From Leptasterias polaris (Eukaryota; Echinodermata; Asteroidea; Forcipulatida; Asteriidae): DNA of 64,000 nucleotides. Of the stretch, positions 55,601 through 64,000 are shown in pieces (the stretch's first letter is position 1; every line of letters starts with the position of its first letter). The notes under the pieces are model-generated. The model did not search any database and was not told the origin of the DNA. It saw only the letters and a program-made list of their open reading frames with translations. The stretch lies in NCBI GenBank assembly GCA_037783415.1, contig JAZGTN010000003.1, positions 8,284,501 through 8,348,500 on the forward strand, read 5' to 3'. Both the position numbers and the translations under genes were made by a program.

Positions 55601-58600
55601 ACAACTAATGATGCCAGTGTCGTGACTCACTTTGTAATTCCTACACCCGGACTCTCGTCAATGACAACTATTCCATGACGATCACACTGATCCATGAATT
55701 CCTCAGAGTAAGGGTAGTGACTGGTACGCACTGCATTGGCACCCAGCCACTTCAACAGGTTGATATCTTTAATGAGCAGGGGAAGGTCCAACCCCTTCCC
55801 TCTAATCTGAAAACAAAAATAGAAATTCCATTCACTGTGAGACTTTAGGGGACACTAGGTGGCAGTAGACCTGGTAAGATCAGGTAATTCCGCAGACCCT
55901 CTGCATAGACCTTTCTATTGCAACGTCACAGCCCAAGTTTTTGCCAACCGAGGTTGGAAAACTATGGAAAGCCATAAATGCAAATCAAAAACAGATAGCC
56001 ATAGTTTGTAGCAATATTATACAAATATTCAAAATTGAATTTGTTGGAAACAAATCAACCAATCATGGAAGGTATTTCAGTTCATGAATCTTTACAGAAA
56101 ATGTTGAATTTGGTCACAACATTTTTTAACGTGATTGAATGTTTTGCTAACATTCGGCCGTCCATGCCAACCGACGCACTTTGTTTATCAACAATGGAAA
56201 GGTCTATAGGCTGCCATTGCTGAGGACATTGGAAATGCACCAATGAGTGAACGTGCCACCAAAACTCTCAGCCAATGATGAACTCTCTTCCCTTGAACTC
56301 AAGTGAGGGCGCTGTTTGAGTTTGTTACACCAGTTTCAAGGGGCCTGCTGTTCTCCAAAATGAGAAAGACTCTGCTAGGGTCGAAACGTCAGGCCACTAA
56401 CTAGTTTTTTGCATTCTCCAAAATGTGCGAATGCAGAACAATAGAAATAATTACCAGGTATATCTGCTGCCCCCAAGTGTTCAAAAGTATTCCATTCAAC
56501 CTCGTATACATTTCTATGTCAACAGAGAACAATGCCAGAAAAGACAATCAGATGTAAATAATTAAATACAAAACAAAATAAACTAGGAAGAGTCGTCTTG
56601 AAGACAAGACTTCTGAGCAGCTGCCTGACGGACAGACAAACACACAACAGGAACAAAAGCTAGAATAAACCAACGACGACACAAGACCTGAAAATCTGGG
56701 TAGAACGAGGGGGCAAGCTTAAATAATTTTACACTGCTGAAGGGGCATTAACTTACTGCCAACCCCAAAATTTGGTACCGCCAACTTCATTTTAGGAGAC
56801 TTTATGCTAAATTTCAACCGTGGATCTTCTCAGTAACATCACTTTTCACAAAAGATATTATAAATAATTTTGGCTCGAATAAAGAAAAAATGACTAGCAG
56901 GGACACTTGCCTGCGACCTCTGGATTAAAGTGCCGGTGCTCTACCATTTGAGCTATCTAGGCCCATGTTGGAGGTTTCCCTATTTTTTTATATAGTTGTT
57001 CGGGAGTGCCAGTCAAAAGCCATGTCACCTGTAAATGCTGTATAGTCAGGGATCACACCCAAGTTTACGATACAACCTGGGAAGAGGCAACAGAGAGATC
57101 ACTTTTAGTAGAATCTCAGAAACAACACTTATCACAAAAGAGATTTTGTTGGTTCAAATCCCGCTCTAACAATTTGTCTTTGTTAAACCTCAAATTGTAA
57201 AATATTTACCCAGTCAGTTTCCCTTGTGGTTTATTACTTGTTAGAAAGAGATTTCAATCACATGGTTGCCTGTGGGTTTTGCCTACGGTTTTTTTTTCTC
57301 ACAAGACTCAGTGTACTGAGTATACAGTGCTTAATTCACATCGGTGTAGGGTAACAAAAAATAACACATGGTTGTTTGCCTGTAAACCTACTCGAATAAA
57401 ACAATGTTTGAAAAGTCAAAGTTCATCAATTTTTAGTCCATACTTACATCAGCATCTTCATGTTTACCAACTCCATGGAAGTAAAATGGCTTCTTGTTGA
57501 TGAAGAACTGTTTGTTGGATGTTGAGACAGTGCGGATACCAACTGGTAAGTGGTACTCATCAAAGCTGGATGCACAGTTAATGGATACCTATGATATAGG
57601 AACCAAGGAAGGGGATTATGCTTCCAAACATTTACCGTAAAAAAAAATAATTATGAGAGATCGCCCGACGTCACAAGGCCGGACGACCACTTCAAGATGA
57701 GGGCTAGACTGAACTGATTTGGGCTGTAGATGCAAATCAAGTGTCACAAGAGGTATGTTGCCACCTACTCCTGGGGCCAAAACAGGGTTACCCCCTTCAC
57801 AGTCCGTAAAGATGTAGGCATGGGTGTCATCCACTAGGTTTTTATATAGTGCTTTATCTATGGGCATCTTAAAGTGCTTATTAATAATAATTTCAAGACA
57901 GGTTTTGAAGTTTTGAATTATTAGACCCATTTGTGTAGCACCTTGTAAGGGTTTTCAAGGTGCTGCGGCACATTCAGCAGCCACTGCCAGAAACATCTTA
58001 GTGATAAGTGTTACTGGGTTATCTTATGTGCGTTACACAACACAAGGACCAATGGCTTTACATCCCATCTGAAAGACGAAGCAATAGGATGGTTAAGTGT
58101 CTCTTGCTTGAGGACACAAGTGTCAAGACCGAGACTCAAACTCACACTCCGCTGATCAGAAACACCAGAGCTTGAGTCCAGTGTACCAGAACAAACACTT
58201 CCTACTTTCCAAGAACACTCCACAGCCTACAAAAACAAATACACTGATAGACCATGGGCATCTTTCAAACCTCGGCTGAAGCTCCCTCTCCGGCCCCAGG
58301 CACTGTTTGATGTTGGAAACATCATACAAATGTGGACTGCTTCAAAATGGATGAAGGTGCTCCAAAACGGATGACAGAGCCCAAGTCGAAGCCAAAACCC
58401 AAGTCAAGGTTTGGGAAAAGGCCCAGGTCCGAATAAGCCCTTTGCGAGTTAGACTTGAATAATGTCTGTACAATGACTTGCTTAGTCACAAGTTGCTGCT
58501 TAAATTTGAATGTCTAATATAATGACTTGCTTAGTCACAAGTTACCAAGGCTGAAATTTGAAATCCTCAGAATGGAGACAGTTACTATGTTGCAACCTTT

Positions 58601-61600
58601 TGTATAGCAACCTCCAGATGAGTAAAGTCTTATACCATAGACGTTCATTCAAAATTGTGTATGGTGTTCACCATCTCTAACTTCACTATGCAAAAGCCCC
58701 CAAAACATTTGAAATAGCAACTGTCTCCATAGCCTGAGGAGTTCAAATTTAAGCGGTAACTTGTGACTAAGCAAGTCATTGCACCAGACATTCAATTCTA
58801 ACTCGCAAGTGGCTTACTAGCGGCTATGGCTATTAACATGATTTGCAGCTTCGGTAGTCTTGGTGCAAGACGTTCTTGTTGAGTTAGTAAAACCATAAAA
58901 CCATAGGGCCTACATACACCCAACACTACACACGTTGCGACTATTCCACCGATAGAGGGCGTTCTCTGGAAGCTGCAAACCCGTCAGTGTTGTTTTGAGT
59001 GCGATGTGGTGGGTGACCTGGAAGTTTTCCCAACAGCAACCGCTATTGCTCGATAGTAATATGTGCGAAGCGCTAAATTGCGATAGTTGCGTGATAATGA
59101 ACAACAACATCTTGCAACAAGACTACAGCTTTGGCTGCTCTCAGCAACCGCCACAGCCGGAGCTGTCAATTTGGGTACACGGCTACACTTACTTTGAGAG
59201 TGTACAGATAGCCTGGCTGTTCACTCATTGTGTACGGCCACCACAGATGAGCATTTTTGATGGTAAGTCTGCCTGCCAGGTCACTGGATTCAGCTGCCGT
59301 TGCTCCCTGTGCATCTTGAAGTACAATGGTGGATTTTAAACTTCCATTAAGTGCCCCGCCGTGTAAAACCTTGTAATTCACCACACCTTGTTATCAGAAA
59401 CAGATCAGAGAAATGCAATCGCAATTTCAAAATTGGGGAAAATATGTATGAATGAACTTTGCTAATCAACCAATTGTTATATTATACACCTAAAAGGTAG
59501 GGTCATAGATTGGTTTTAGTCAAAGTAATGCTGACAAAAATATCAAAAAATATATCGAAAAAGTCACCTGTGAAAGTTTCAGCTGAATAGAGTTGTTGAG
59601 TAAACAGCCAAAAACTGTCTCGATATTTTCATCAACAATGTCAAAGCCATCCACGTTTAGCGAGGTGACACAGGTACCAACTTTATTTATGGGTCCCTAC
59701 CAAAGTATGTTAATTAAGTATGTAGACTTGCTAAAATCTTCACCAATGAAATATGCCATGTAAGAAAACTACCTGGAGTGTAAGTCATTGCTGACAGAAA
59801 AAGGTTTGAAACTAAGATCCACATTTTTGTTGTGTTGAAATATAACACTTCTACCTTTCAACATGTTGAGCAACCTCGCCAAGAGATTGCAAGGAGCTTT
59901 TTGGGAACAGTACCTTCAGCACAAAAGAAGTTTATCAAAGATCAAAAATTGTTTGTACATCTGAAGAAAATAACATAGCTGTTTTTCTCACCAGGCAATC
60001 TTAGAAACATTAAGTCGGATAAAAGTCTGCAATTTCTCATTCCCATGCAGGGCTCTAATGTGGGAAGAAAATCCACAAAACCGCATGGTTTGTAGCTCAA
60101 AATTGTCACTGGACCAAAAGTGTTTTTAAAAGACCAGAATCAAAAAAATAATATATATATATTTGATTTGAACAAGCACTGTGTGACAGTTTATCTCATC
60201 AGTCTAATGGGTAAATAAACTTTATACAGAACAGAATTGAACAAGTATTTAATCTGACTCACAGTCAACTTTTTAAGAACACAAGACCACCGGACTTGTC
60301 TAGTTAAGAGTTTACCGGCCCGCCATTAAAACCACTGGCCTCGGGCCTTCGGTCCAGTGTTAATTTTTAAGCCCTGCCGTGCCTGTAGCTGTTGGAGAAC
60401 ACTTACCAGAGTCACCGGTGATGTCAGTGGTAACCGTTATATCACTGATGTAAACCACCGGCGTCGTGTAGAGTTGTACGGAGCGATGGATACCAGCGTA
60501 GTTAAAGAAGTCAAACTGGACATTTTGAACGAAATAACCCGGCGGGTAACTGAGAAACATTGGACAAATTAATTTCGGAATGCAAATTAGATGGATTAAA
60601 GATAAAGCAATAGACAACATCGACAACAAGATGGCCGATCAAAATTCTATTCACTCAGGAACATTCATTGCTAGAGCTTTAGGCCATGTTGCCTTGTTTA
60701 CATACAGCATTACATACAGCCCAGAGCTGCATGCTATGTTAATTAAACTCATTCGATATACACATACTTACCAGTATGACAAGTAAGATAAATCTGCTCT
60801 TAGTGCTTGTTCAAATCAAAATATTTTAGATTTTAACTAAGCAGAAAGTCTTGCGATCTTTTTGATCCTGCCTTGAAATTCGAGTTCAGTTTTGGGGGCT
60901 TTTTTTTTTATTTCACTTTAGTTTTGTTCTCTTAACAAACACTCCAAGGACTATGATTACAATGATAATAATTACTCTCAAAATATAATTTATTTCACGA
61001 CTGTATTAAGCTGGACCTGGGAAACTTTTATACCAAGCAATGTGTAAAGCACTTACTTCTTTGTATCTGTTTGAAATGTTATGCTGCCAGGCGGTAGTGT
61101 AGTTGGAGTAAGGGTGTTGTTCACCGCTACTGTAATCCTATTAGCTTGGTTGTATACAATGCTTTTGGTAATGTCGGCTTCAAATGGTAAATGTCCACCT
61201 TCATGAGTCACAACAGACAATCCATTCAACCACTGACAACAGATAAGAAGAGGGAAAAGAAGGGGGTAAATTTTTTCATATAGAAGTTTATCAGGGATAA
61301 AAAAGTATTATTTGTTTTACCCATACATCGATACATGTGTGTTGAGCACTGTATAGTCGGCACTTTCCCCGAGTCCTGTGAACAAAAAAATCCACTGGCA
61401 TATTACTCAGATGGGAATCGAGCCCAAGACCTTTGCCATTCTAGAGCAGATGTTTTACCACTATACCACCGAGATTGCCAAGTAGCTACATGCAGTTCAA
61501 ATCCTATGTTTTAGCATCAGGTACTGCAACAATTTCAAAAGAAGGAAAACATTGTTTTCTAATAGATGTTAAATTTGCACCGGGAATAAAGAACATTATT

Positions 61601-63379
61601 CGGTTTTACCCAAACACCGATGTGTGTCAAGCACTGTATACTCAGTACTTTCCCCGAGTACTGGCAGAAAAAGTTTTAAAGATATATACATGTCATGCCC
61701 ATACATGTAGGTGGTTCAAAAGGATCATAATATAGGTATAGGGTGTTTAAAAATAACAAGGTTTCAAAACATTTTGTCCATTCTCATTTGTTTCAAATTT
61801 GTTATTGTGTCTATCAAAACATGTAGAGAACACTTGAAAAGTGAGGTCGCAGTAATTTTATGTTAAATGTTATTAGTCAAGTCCACTTAACAAAATTCAA
61901 TTTTAATAACAAACCATAAGACTTAAATACATGTTATATAGCGCTGGTGTCTAGAAAACTATTCAATGCGCTAAGACCTTGGGAAAATTTATGACATGCC
62001 TGATTCTAAAAGGTTAGTCTTGAGATGGATGTGATCGAAGGATGCAATGTCAGGTTGTGTTCTAAGAGTCATTGGCAAATTGTTCCATAGCTGGGGGGGG
62101 GGGGGGGGGGGGTGCAACTGAATAATTTATACCACTATAAGCTTACATCCTGACAGATGGAATCGCAAGAAAGTGAGCATTAATTGAGCGTAATTTGTGC
62201 ATCGGTTTGTATAGTGATACAACTTGCTTGAGGTACTGGGGAGATGAGACATTGATAGATTGATAGTTTATATAATATGTTTTTTTGGTTGACAAAAACC
62301 AGCTCACAATTTTGTTACAAACTGCTTGTGGATGACTGTGTGTTAATACAGTTAAGTGAGTACACATAGATGTAAAAGTAAGGCTATAAACTATTGTTAT
62401 ATATTTCTGGTAATGAAACCAAGGATAACTCTTATGTGAACTTAATCACTGTAGCTCTCAAGCCTTGTGAACCAGAAACACCAAGGTTAACCCCTATTCT
62501 AAGTGTTCTGTTTTTTTAAGGTGCACTACCAATCTTATTACACAGTACCTAAAGCTTGGCGTGTCGTGGCCGAGCTTGGCGTGTCGTGGCCGAGCGGATA
62601 AGAGCACCGGACTCAAGCTCTGGTGTTTCTGATCTGTAGAGTGTGGGTTAGAGTCCCTGTCGTGACACTTGTATCCTTAAGCAAGACACTTAACCATTAT
62701 TGCTGCGTCCTTAGGATGGGACGTAAAGCCGTTGGTCCCGTGTGTTGTGTAATGCACGTAAAAGAACCCAGCGCACTTATCAAAAGAGAAGGGGGTTCGC
62801 CCCGGTGTTCCTGGTTTGATTGGCTGCATATTGCGCCACAGCACCTTGTAAACCATTACATGGTGCTATGTAAAGGAACAGGTCTCAAACTTCAAAAAGT
62901 AGCTTCCCATATATACTTTGCAGGAAAATACTGACAGTTGAAGCGCCTTGAGCGTCACTGAGTGACGGATATGAGCGCTATATAAGAAGCCACTATTATT
63001 ATATTATGTCTCATCTGAAGGACAAATCAATTATGGTAAAGTAGTTCGCTCAAGAACACAAGTGCAATGACTGCCAGGACTCGAACCAACATTCTGCTAA
63101 TTAGAAACACCAGAGCTTGAATCCAGTGTTCTTTACCGCCCGGCCACTAAATGACTACGGTCTATGATTTTCCGACGACGCGCTGTTCCCACTCACCACT
63201 ACAGTATTGTAATGAGCACTTGCAAACCGTAGTACAACTCTCACGCTAGAAGATTTCCATCCTGGCGGAGGGTAGAATTCCCGATCGTACCACGCCCACC
63301 CAACAAAGTCCCTCAGGGTTCTATCCTGGGTCACGTCGTTGAAGCTTGACGGTACAGGCATGTCGATCACAGCACCCGT
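46448..63379 (-). CDS. GUSB: Beta-glucuronidase (GUSB orthologue), 10 exons seen, partial at both ends
   Basis: A lysosomal glycoside hydrolase of family 2 that removes beta-glucuronic acid from glycosaminoglycan ends. Ten minus-strand exons, each with AG/GT boundaries and matching phases, join in frame to about 522 codons: 63197-63379, 61057-61232, 60407-60549, 59193-59386, 57448-57588, 55631-55806, 54044-54193, 53382-53472, 47747-47923, 46448-46583. The GH2 sugar-binding domain comes first, with MPVPSSFND and [20 protein letters not shown]. An immunoglobulin-like domain follows, then the TIM barrel with [18 protein letters not shown] and [18 protein letters not shown]. The acid/base glutamate is in WSVANEP, the nucleophile in QTEYGAD, and the active-site tyrosine in NNYFSWY. 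The signal-peptide exon lies beyond 64000. The expected last exon, after FMTEQ, was not found. Confidence 0.96.
46934..47064. mobile_element. Diverged MITE copy, ATAGACCTTATGCAT family
   Basis: Relative of 45526-45700. One inverted end has decayed to ATGATAAGGTCTAT. Confidence 0.65.
47747..47923 (-). CDS. GUSB: GUSB exon I (nucleophile exon)
   Basis: 177 nt, phase 0 to 0. It reads [20 protein letters not shown] through [14 protein letters not shown]. It holds the catalytic nucleophile Glu in TEYGAD and the active-site Tyr in NNYFSWY. Confidence 0.96.
48045..48189. mobile_element. Palindromic MITE with GTCCGAATTGGCGGCTAC ends
   Basis: The first 40 bases recur in inverse at the other end (GTAGCCGCCAATTCGGAT). 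The interior is TTGAAGTATAGGACG with TTAGCAAC repeats. Diverged relatives are at 53905-54000 and around 59130-59180. Confidence 0.8.
48651..49975 (-). mobile_element. 5'-truncated CR1/L2-like LINE
   Basis: The 3' end carries an (ATT)n tail (48651-48667 as AATAATAAT on the plus strand) preceded by GCGCTTTATAAATGTTACC on the minus strand. The coding remnant is 48918-49895, with a frameshift near 49910 before the similarity ends. It sits in an intron of GUSB, between exons H and I. Confidence 0.88.
48918..49895 (-). pseudogene. LINE reverse transcriptase, C-terminal part
   Basis: 325 codons. The RT motifs are [10 protein letters not shown] and the catalytic YADDTQLY, followed by [14 protein letters not shown] (thumb side) and the long C-terminal region with [24 protein letters not shown] and HWLPIRKRI, typical of CR1/L2-type LINEs. 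The upstream fingers domain and endonuclease are missing, so this is a dead copy although its remaining frame is open. Confidence 0.92.
50671..51776. repeat. 130-bp satellite, about 8.5 units
   Basis: The CACTTCCGGTTGACCCGGAAG block recurs at 50738, 50868, 50999, 51129, 51259, 51389, 51521 and 51649. Each unit also has CCAATGCCCAAGGAGTCTAT and GTTTGAAAATCGGTTG. A decayed unit persists at about 52355-52425. It lies in a GUSB intron. Confidence 0.93.
51971..52052. repeat. Two-copy hairpin repeat
   Basis: TCACGGCATTCTTTGACGCC plus AGCCGTGATTGCGCAA occurs twice in tandem. CCGTGATTGCGCAATCACGG is a perfect 20-bp palindrome and appears twice. Confidence 0.8.
52620..52713. repeat. (TAA)n microsatellite followed by a terminal-type hairpin
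   Basis: (AAT)n and an A-rich tract are followed by CTTGACGAAAACAATAGCTG and the hairpin GCTGTTCCGAC / GTCGGAACAGC, then CTAATTAA. This looks like the 3' end of a Helentron-like element, possibly one that includes the 130-bp satellite. Weakly supported. Confidence 0.4.
52834..52872. repeat. Perfect 19-bp-arm palindrome
   Basis: AATCTGAGAAGCGTTTCTG is followed by a single T and its exact inverse. The surroundings show no TIR element that would explain it. Confidence 0.9.
53382..53472 (-). CDS. GUSB: GUSB exon H
   Basis: 91 nt, phase 1 to 0, between GTACAG and GTAAGA. It reads [18 protein letters not shown] and then [11 protein letters not shown]. The first half matches the family's SLDPxRPVTFV segment. 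The second half departs from the usual asparagine-rich NYAADKG loop. Confidence 0.88.
53655..53760 (-). mobile_element. tRNA-derived SINE head, family 4
   Basis: Minus strand: A box AGTGCAGTTGGTAGAGC, B box GGTTGAAATCCC. A relative lies at 56895-56975. Confidence 0.65.
54044..54193 (-). CDS. GUSB: GUSB exon G (acid/base exon)
   Basis: 150 nt after TTTTTTCAG, donor GTGAGT. It reads [20 protein letters not shown] and [13 protein letters not shown]. Glu in NEP is the general acid/base. Confidence 0.96.
54964..55331. mobile_element. MITE with TTAA target site and AGGCACTGAACACG ends
   Basis: TTAA at 54960-54963 and 55332-55335. Inverted ends AGGCACTGAACACG and TTTGGTAATTA. The interior includes GAGAAACCACTCCCTCTGAA and TTTTCACAGGTTTGTTATTT, a layout I associate with sea star genomes. 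It lies in a GUSB intron. Confidence 0.88.
55372..55404 (-). ncRNA. Hammerhead-like motif
   Basis: Minus strand: CTGACGA, one unpaired base, GACTAG / CTAGTT hairpin with an AGCAAG loop, then GAAACGT. The stem differs from that at 14939-14970 but the core is the same, which argues for a conserved RNA fold. The extra base before stem II departs from the standard core. Confidence 0.35.
55631..55806 (-). CDS. GUSB: GUSB exon F
   Basis: 176 nt, phase 0 to 2. It reads [20 protein letters not shown] and onward to [15 protein letters not shown]. Confidence 0.96.
56360..56389 (+). ncRNA. Degenerate hammerhead-like motif
   Basis: TGAGAA, then A, GACTCT-GCT-AGGGTC hairpin, then GAAACGTC. Third example of the same layout, with a weaker 5' core. 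Confidence 0.25.
56895..56975 (-). mobile_element. tRNA-derived SINE head, family 4
   Basis: Minus strand: TAGATAGCTCAAATGGTAGA, with a degenerate B box. Its body relative (GGTTCAAATCCCGCTC) is near 57150. Confidence 0.6.
57448..57588 (-). CDS. GUSB: GUSB exon E
   Basis: 141 nt, phase 0 to 0. It reads [20 protein letters not shown], then [20 protein letters not shown]. Confidence 0.96.
57650..58190 (-). mobile_element. SINE family 3 copy plus shared body segment
   Basis: The head region near 58150-58180 (CTCTGGTGTTTCTGATCAGC in inverse) leads through the family body to GCACCTTGAAAACCCTTACA. The far part (57650-57860) matches 9105-9260 inside the TTAA MITE. Confidence 0.65.
59193..59386 (-). 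CDS. GUSB: GUSB exon D
   Basis: 194 nt, phase 1 to 0. It reads [14 protein letters not shown] and ends [18 protein letters not shown] before GTAAGT. Covers the immunoglobulin-like domain. Confidence 0.93.
60407..60549 (-). CDS. GUSB: GUSB exon C
   Basis: 143 nt. It reads [20 protein letters not shown] through [15 protein letters not shown]. The first base completes an Asn codon from exon B. Confidence 0.96.
61057..61232 (-). CDS. GUSB: GUSB exon B
   Basis: 176 nt, phase 0 to 2. It reads [20 protein letters not shown] through [20 protein letters not shown]. Confidence 0.96.
61403..61485 (-). mobile_element. tRNA-derived SINE head, family 5
   Basis: Minus strand: TCGGTGGTATAGTGGTAAAA with B box GGGCTCGATTCCC. 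Downstream CATCTGAGTAATATGCCAG is the SINE body. The acceptor stem does not pair, so it is not called a tRNA gene. Confidence 0.65.
62092..62112 (+). repeat. G homopolymer, about 20 bases
   Basis: Uninterrupted G run flanked by GCTG and TGCAAC. It may be of uncertain length in the assembly. Confidence 0.9.
62580..63005 (+). mobile_element. Full-length SINE, family 3
   Basis: tRNA-Leu/Ser-like head (GTCGTGGCCGAGCGGATAAG, with a degenerate B box GGGTTAGAGTCCC). The body has ACACTTGTATCCTTAAGC. The tail GAGCGCTATATAAGAAGCC plus (ATT)n resembles the 3' end of the LINE at 48651. A 20-bp piece of the head (GCTTGGCGTGTCGTGGCCGA) is duplicated at its start (62554-62594). Confidence 0.85.
63003..63150 (-). 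mobile_element. SINE fragment, family 3
   Basis: Inverse partial copy abutting the full-length SINE tail. The B box is GGTTCGAGTCC on the minus strand. Confidence 0.7.
63197..63379 (-). CDS. GUSB: GUSB exon A (first in window)
   Basis: 183 nt, phase 0 to 0, between ATAG and GTGAGT. It reads [18 protein letters not shown] through SAHYNTVV. The signal peptide and N-terminus must be encoded above 64000. Confidence 0.95.
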
Positions 63380-63769
63380 CTATAAAAATGAGAAAAAACA
63401 TGTTGCATCACAAGTAATTAATTGTTTATATCTTTGTAATTGTTATCCTTTTCCTCTGTGTATATTGAGTGTCTGCACCTTTTAGAAATATTTTTATCAG
63501 CGGACTGAACCTTTAGGATAGGAAAATGTAAATTTTCCTTTTCCATATCTATTTTGTATCTCTTTTTTGTGTAAATTTTTATTGAACTTGTGGAGAGAAA
63601 TAAAAAAAACTAATAATAAAAGTATAAAACTACAAACAAAAACAAAAAAAATTATAAATATTGGACTGTTTAATTAAGATGACTTTTGAATAGTCCTCCA
63701 GAATTGAAATTGCTCATATTCAATCATCATAATTTTTTTTCCTCACTCCAACAGCGAACAGCGCAAGCG

Positions 63770-64000
63770 ACAATAAAAGGGGAGAACACAAAGAAGGAAT
63801 GTTCAGTTTTAGATGTGGGAGGAAAACTTCCAAATGGAGGAAAACTTCCAAATGGAGGAAAACTTCCAAATGGAGGAAAACCCACGCAATCAGGTAGGGA
63901 CTGAAAACACAATCCACATGGAAGGCTGTGGTTTTAGGAGGGATTCGAACCGGGGTCCACAGAGGTGAAAGGTAGGGACAGAAACCACTGAACCAACCTG
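63770..64000 (-). mobile_element. SINE family 1 with an 18-bp internal expansion
   Basis: Minus-strand copy of the SINE at 4003-4190 with B box GGTTCGAATCCC. The GGAGGAAAACTTCCAAAT segment is repeated three times in tandem before a partial fourth. It runs to the end of the window. Confidence 0.75.

Overview
This is eukaryotic DNA, almost certainly from a marine deuterostome invertebrate and most likely an echinoderm (sea star is my best guess). The reasons are a multi-exon, GT-AG-spliced beta-glucuronidase gene of animal type and a dense load of MITEs, tRNA-derived SINEs, CR1/L2-like LINE pieces and satellites. Two TTAA-flanked MITEs (8784-9565 and 54964-55331) have ends that I associate with sea star genomes. 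That assignment is recollection and inference, not a search result. There are no bacterial-style operons, CRISPR arrays, rRNA genes or free-standing tRNA genes.

Region 1 (1-41641) is one giant imperfect palindrome. The left arm (1-18002) is repeated in inverse orientation as the right arm (21371-41641) around a spacer of about 3.4 kb. In a stretch aligned by eye (17041-17260 against 22120-22340) the arms differ at about 2% of bases. They also differ by many clean transposon insertions, each present in one arm with the empty site visible in the other. The left arm alone carries an intact piggyBac element (9570-12976, 748-aa transposase) beside a TTAA MITE, a Penelope-like foldback, a 5'-truncated LINE and an internal duplication (7091-8635 / 13211-15975). 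The right arm alone carries an LTR element with a captured, broken HhH-TatD nuclease gene (24559-26929), a hAT-like element (34897-36212), two CAGG-ended elements with 6-bp target duplications, and two elements inserted at the same GGGTCTATGT target. The homology runs off the left edge of the window, so the true arm is longer than 18 kb. The arms also hold a series of short exon-like cassettes with good splice signals (+ strand in the left arm, - strand in the right) that match no gene I recognise.

The spacer (18003-21370) contains a foldback built around a 42-bp minisatellite, an AT-rich stretch, and about two copies of a GC-rich 352-bp unit that abuts the right arm.

Region 2 (41642-46447) has no recognisable gene. 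It holds a G-rich VNTR, a roughly 60-bp tandem array, a roughly 90-bp array with alternating unit types, a MITE and a SINE fragment.

Region 3 (46448-63379) is the beta-glucuronidase gene (GUSB orthologue) on the minus strand. Ten consecutive in-frame exons cover about 522 codons, with both catalytic glutamates present. The 5' exon(s) lie beyond 64000. I could not find the 3'-terminal exon between the last exon seen and the palindrome. Its introns hold a LINE reverse transcriptase remnant, a 130-bp satellite, MITEs, SINEs and hammerhead-like motifs. The last 600 bases are SINE-derived.
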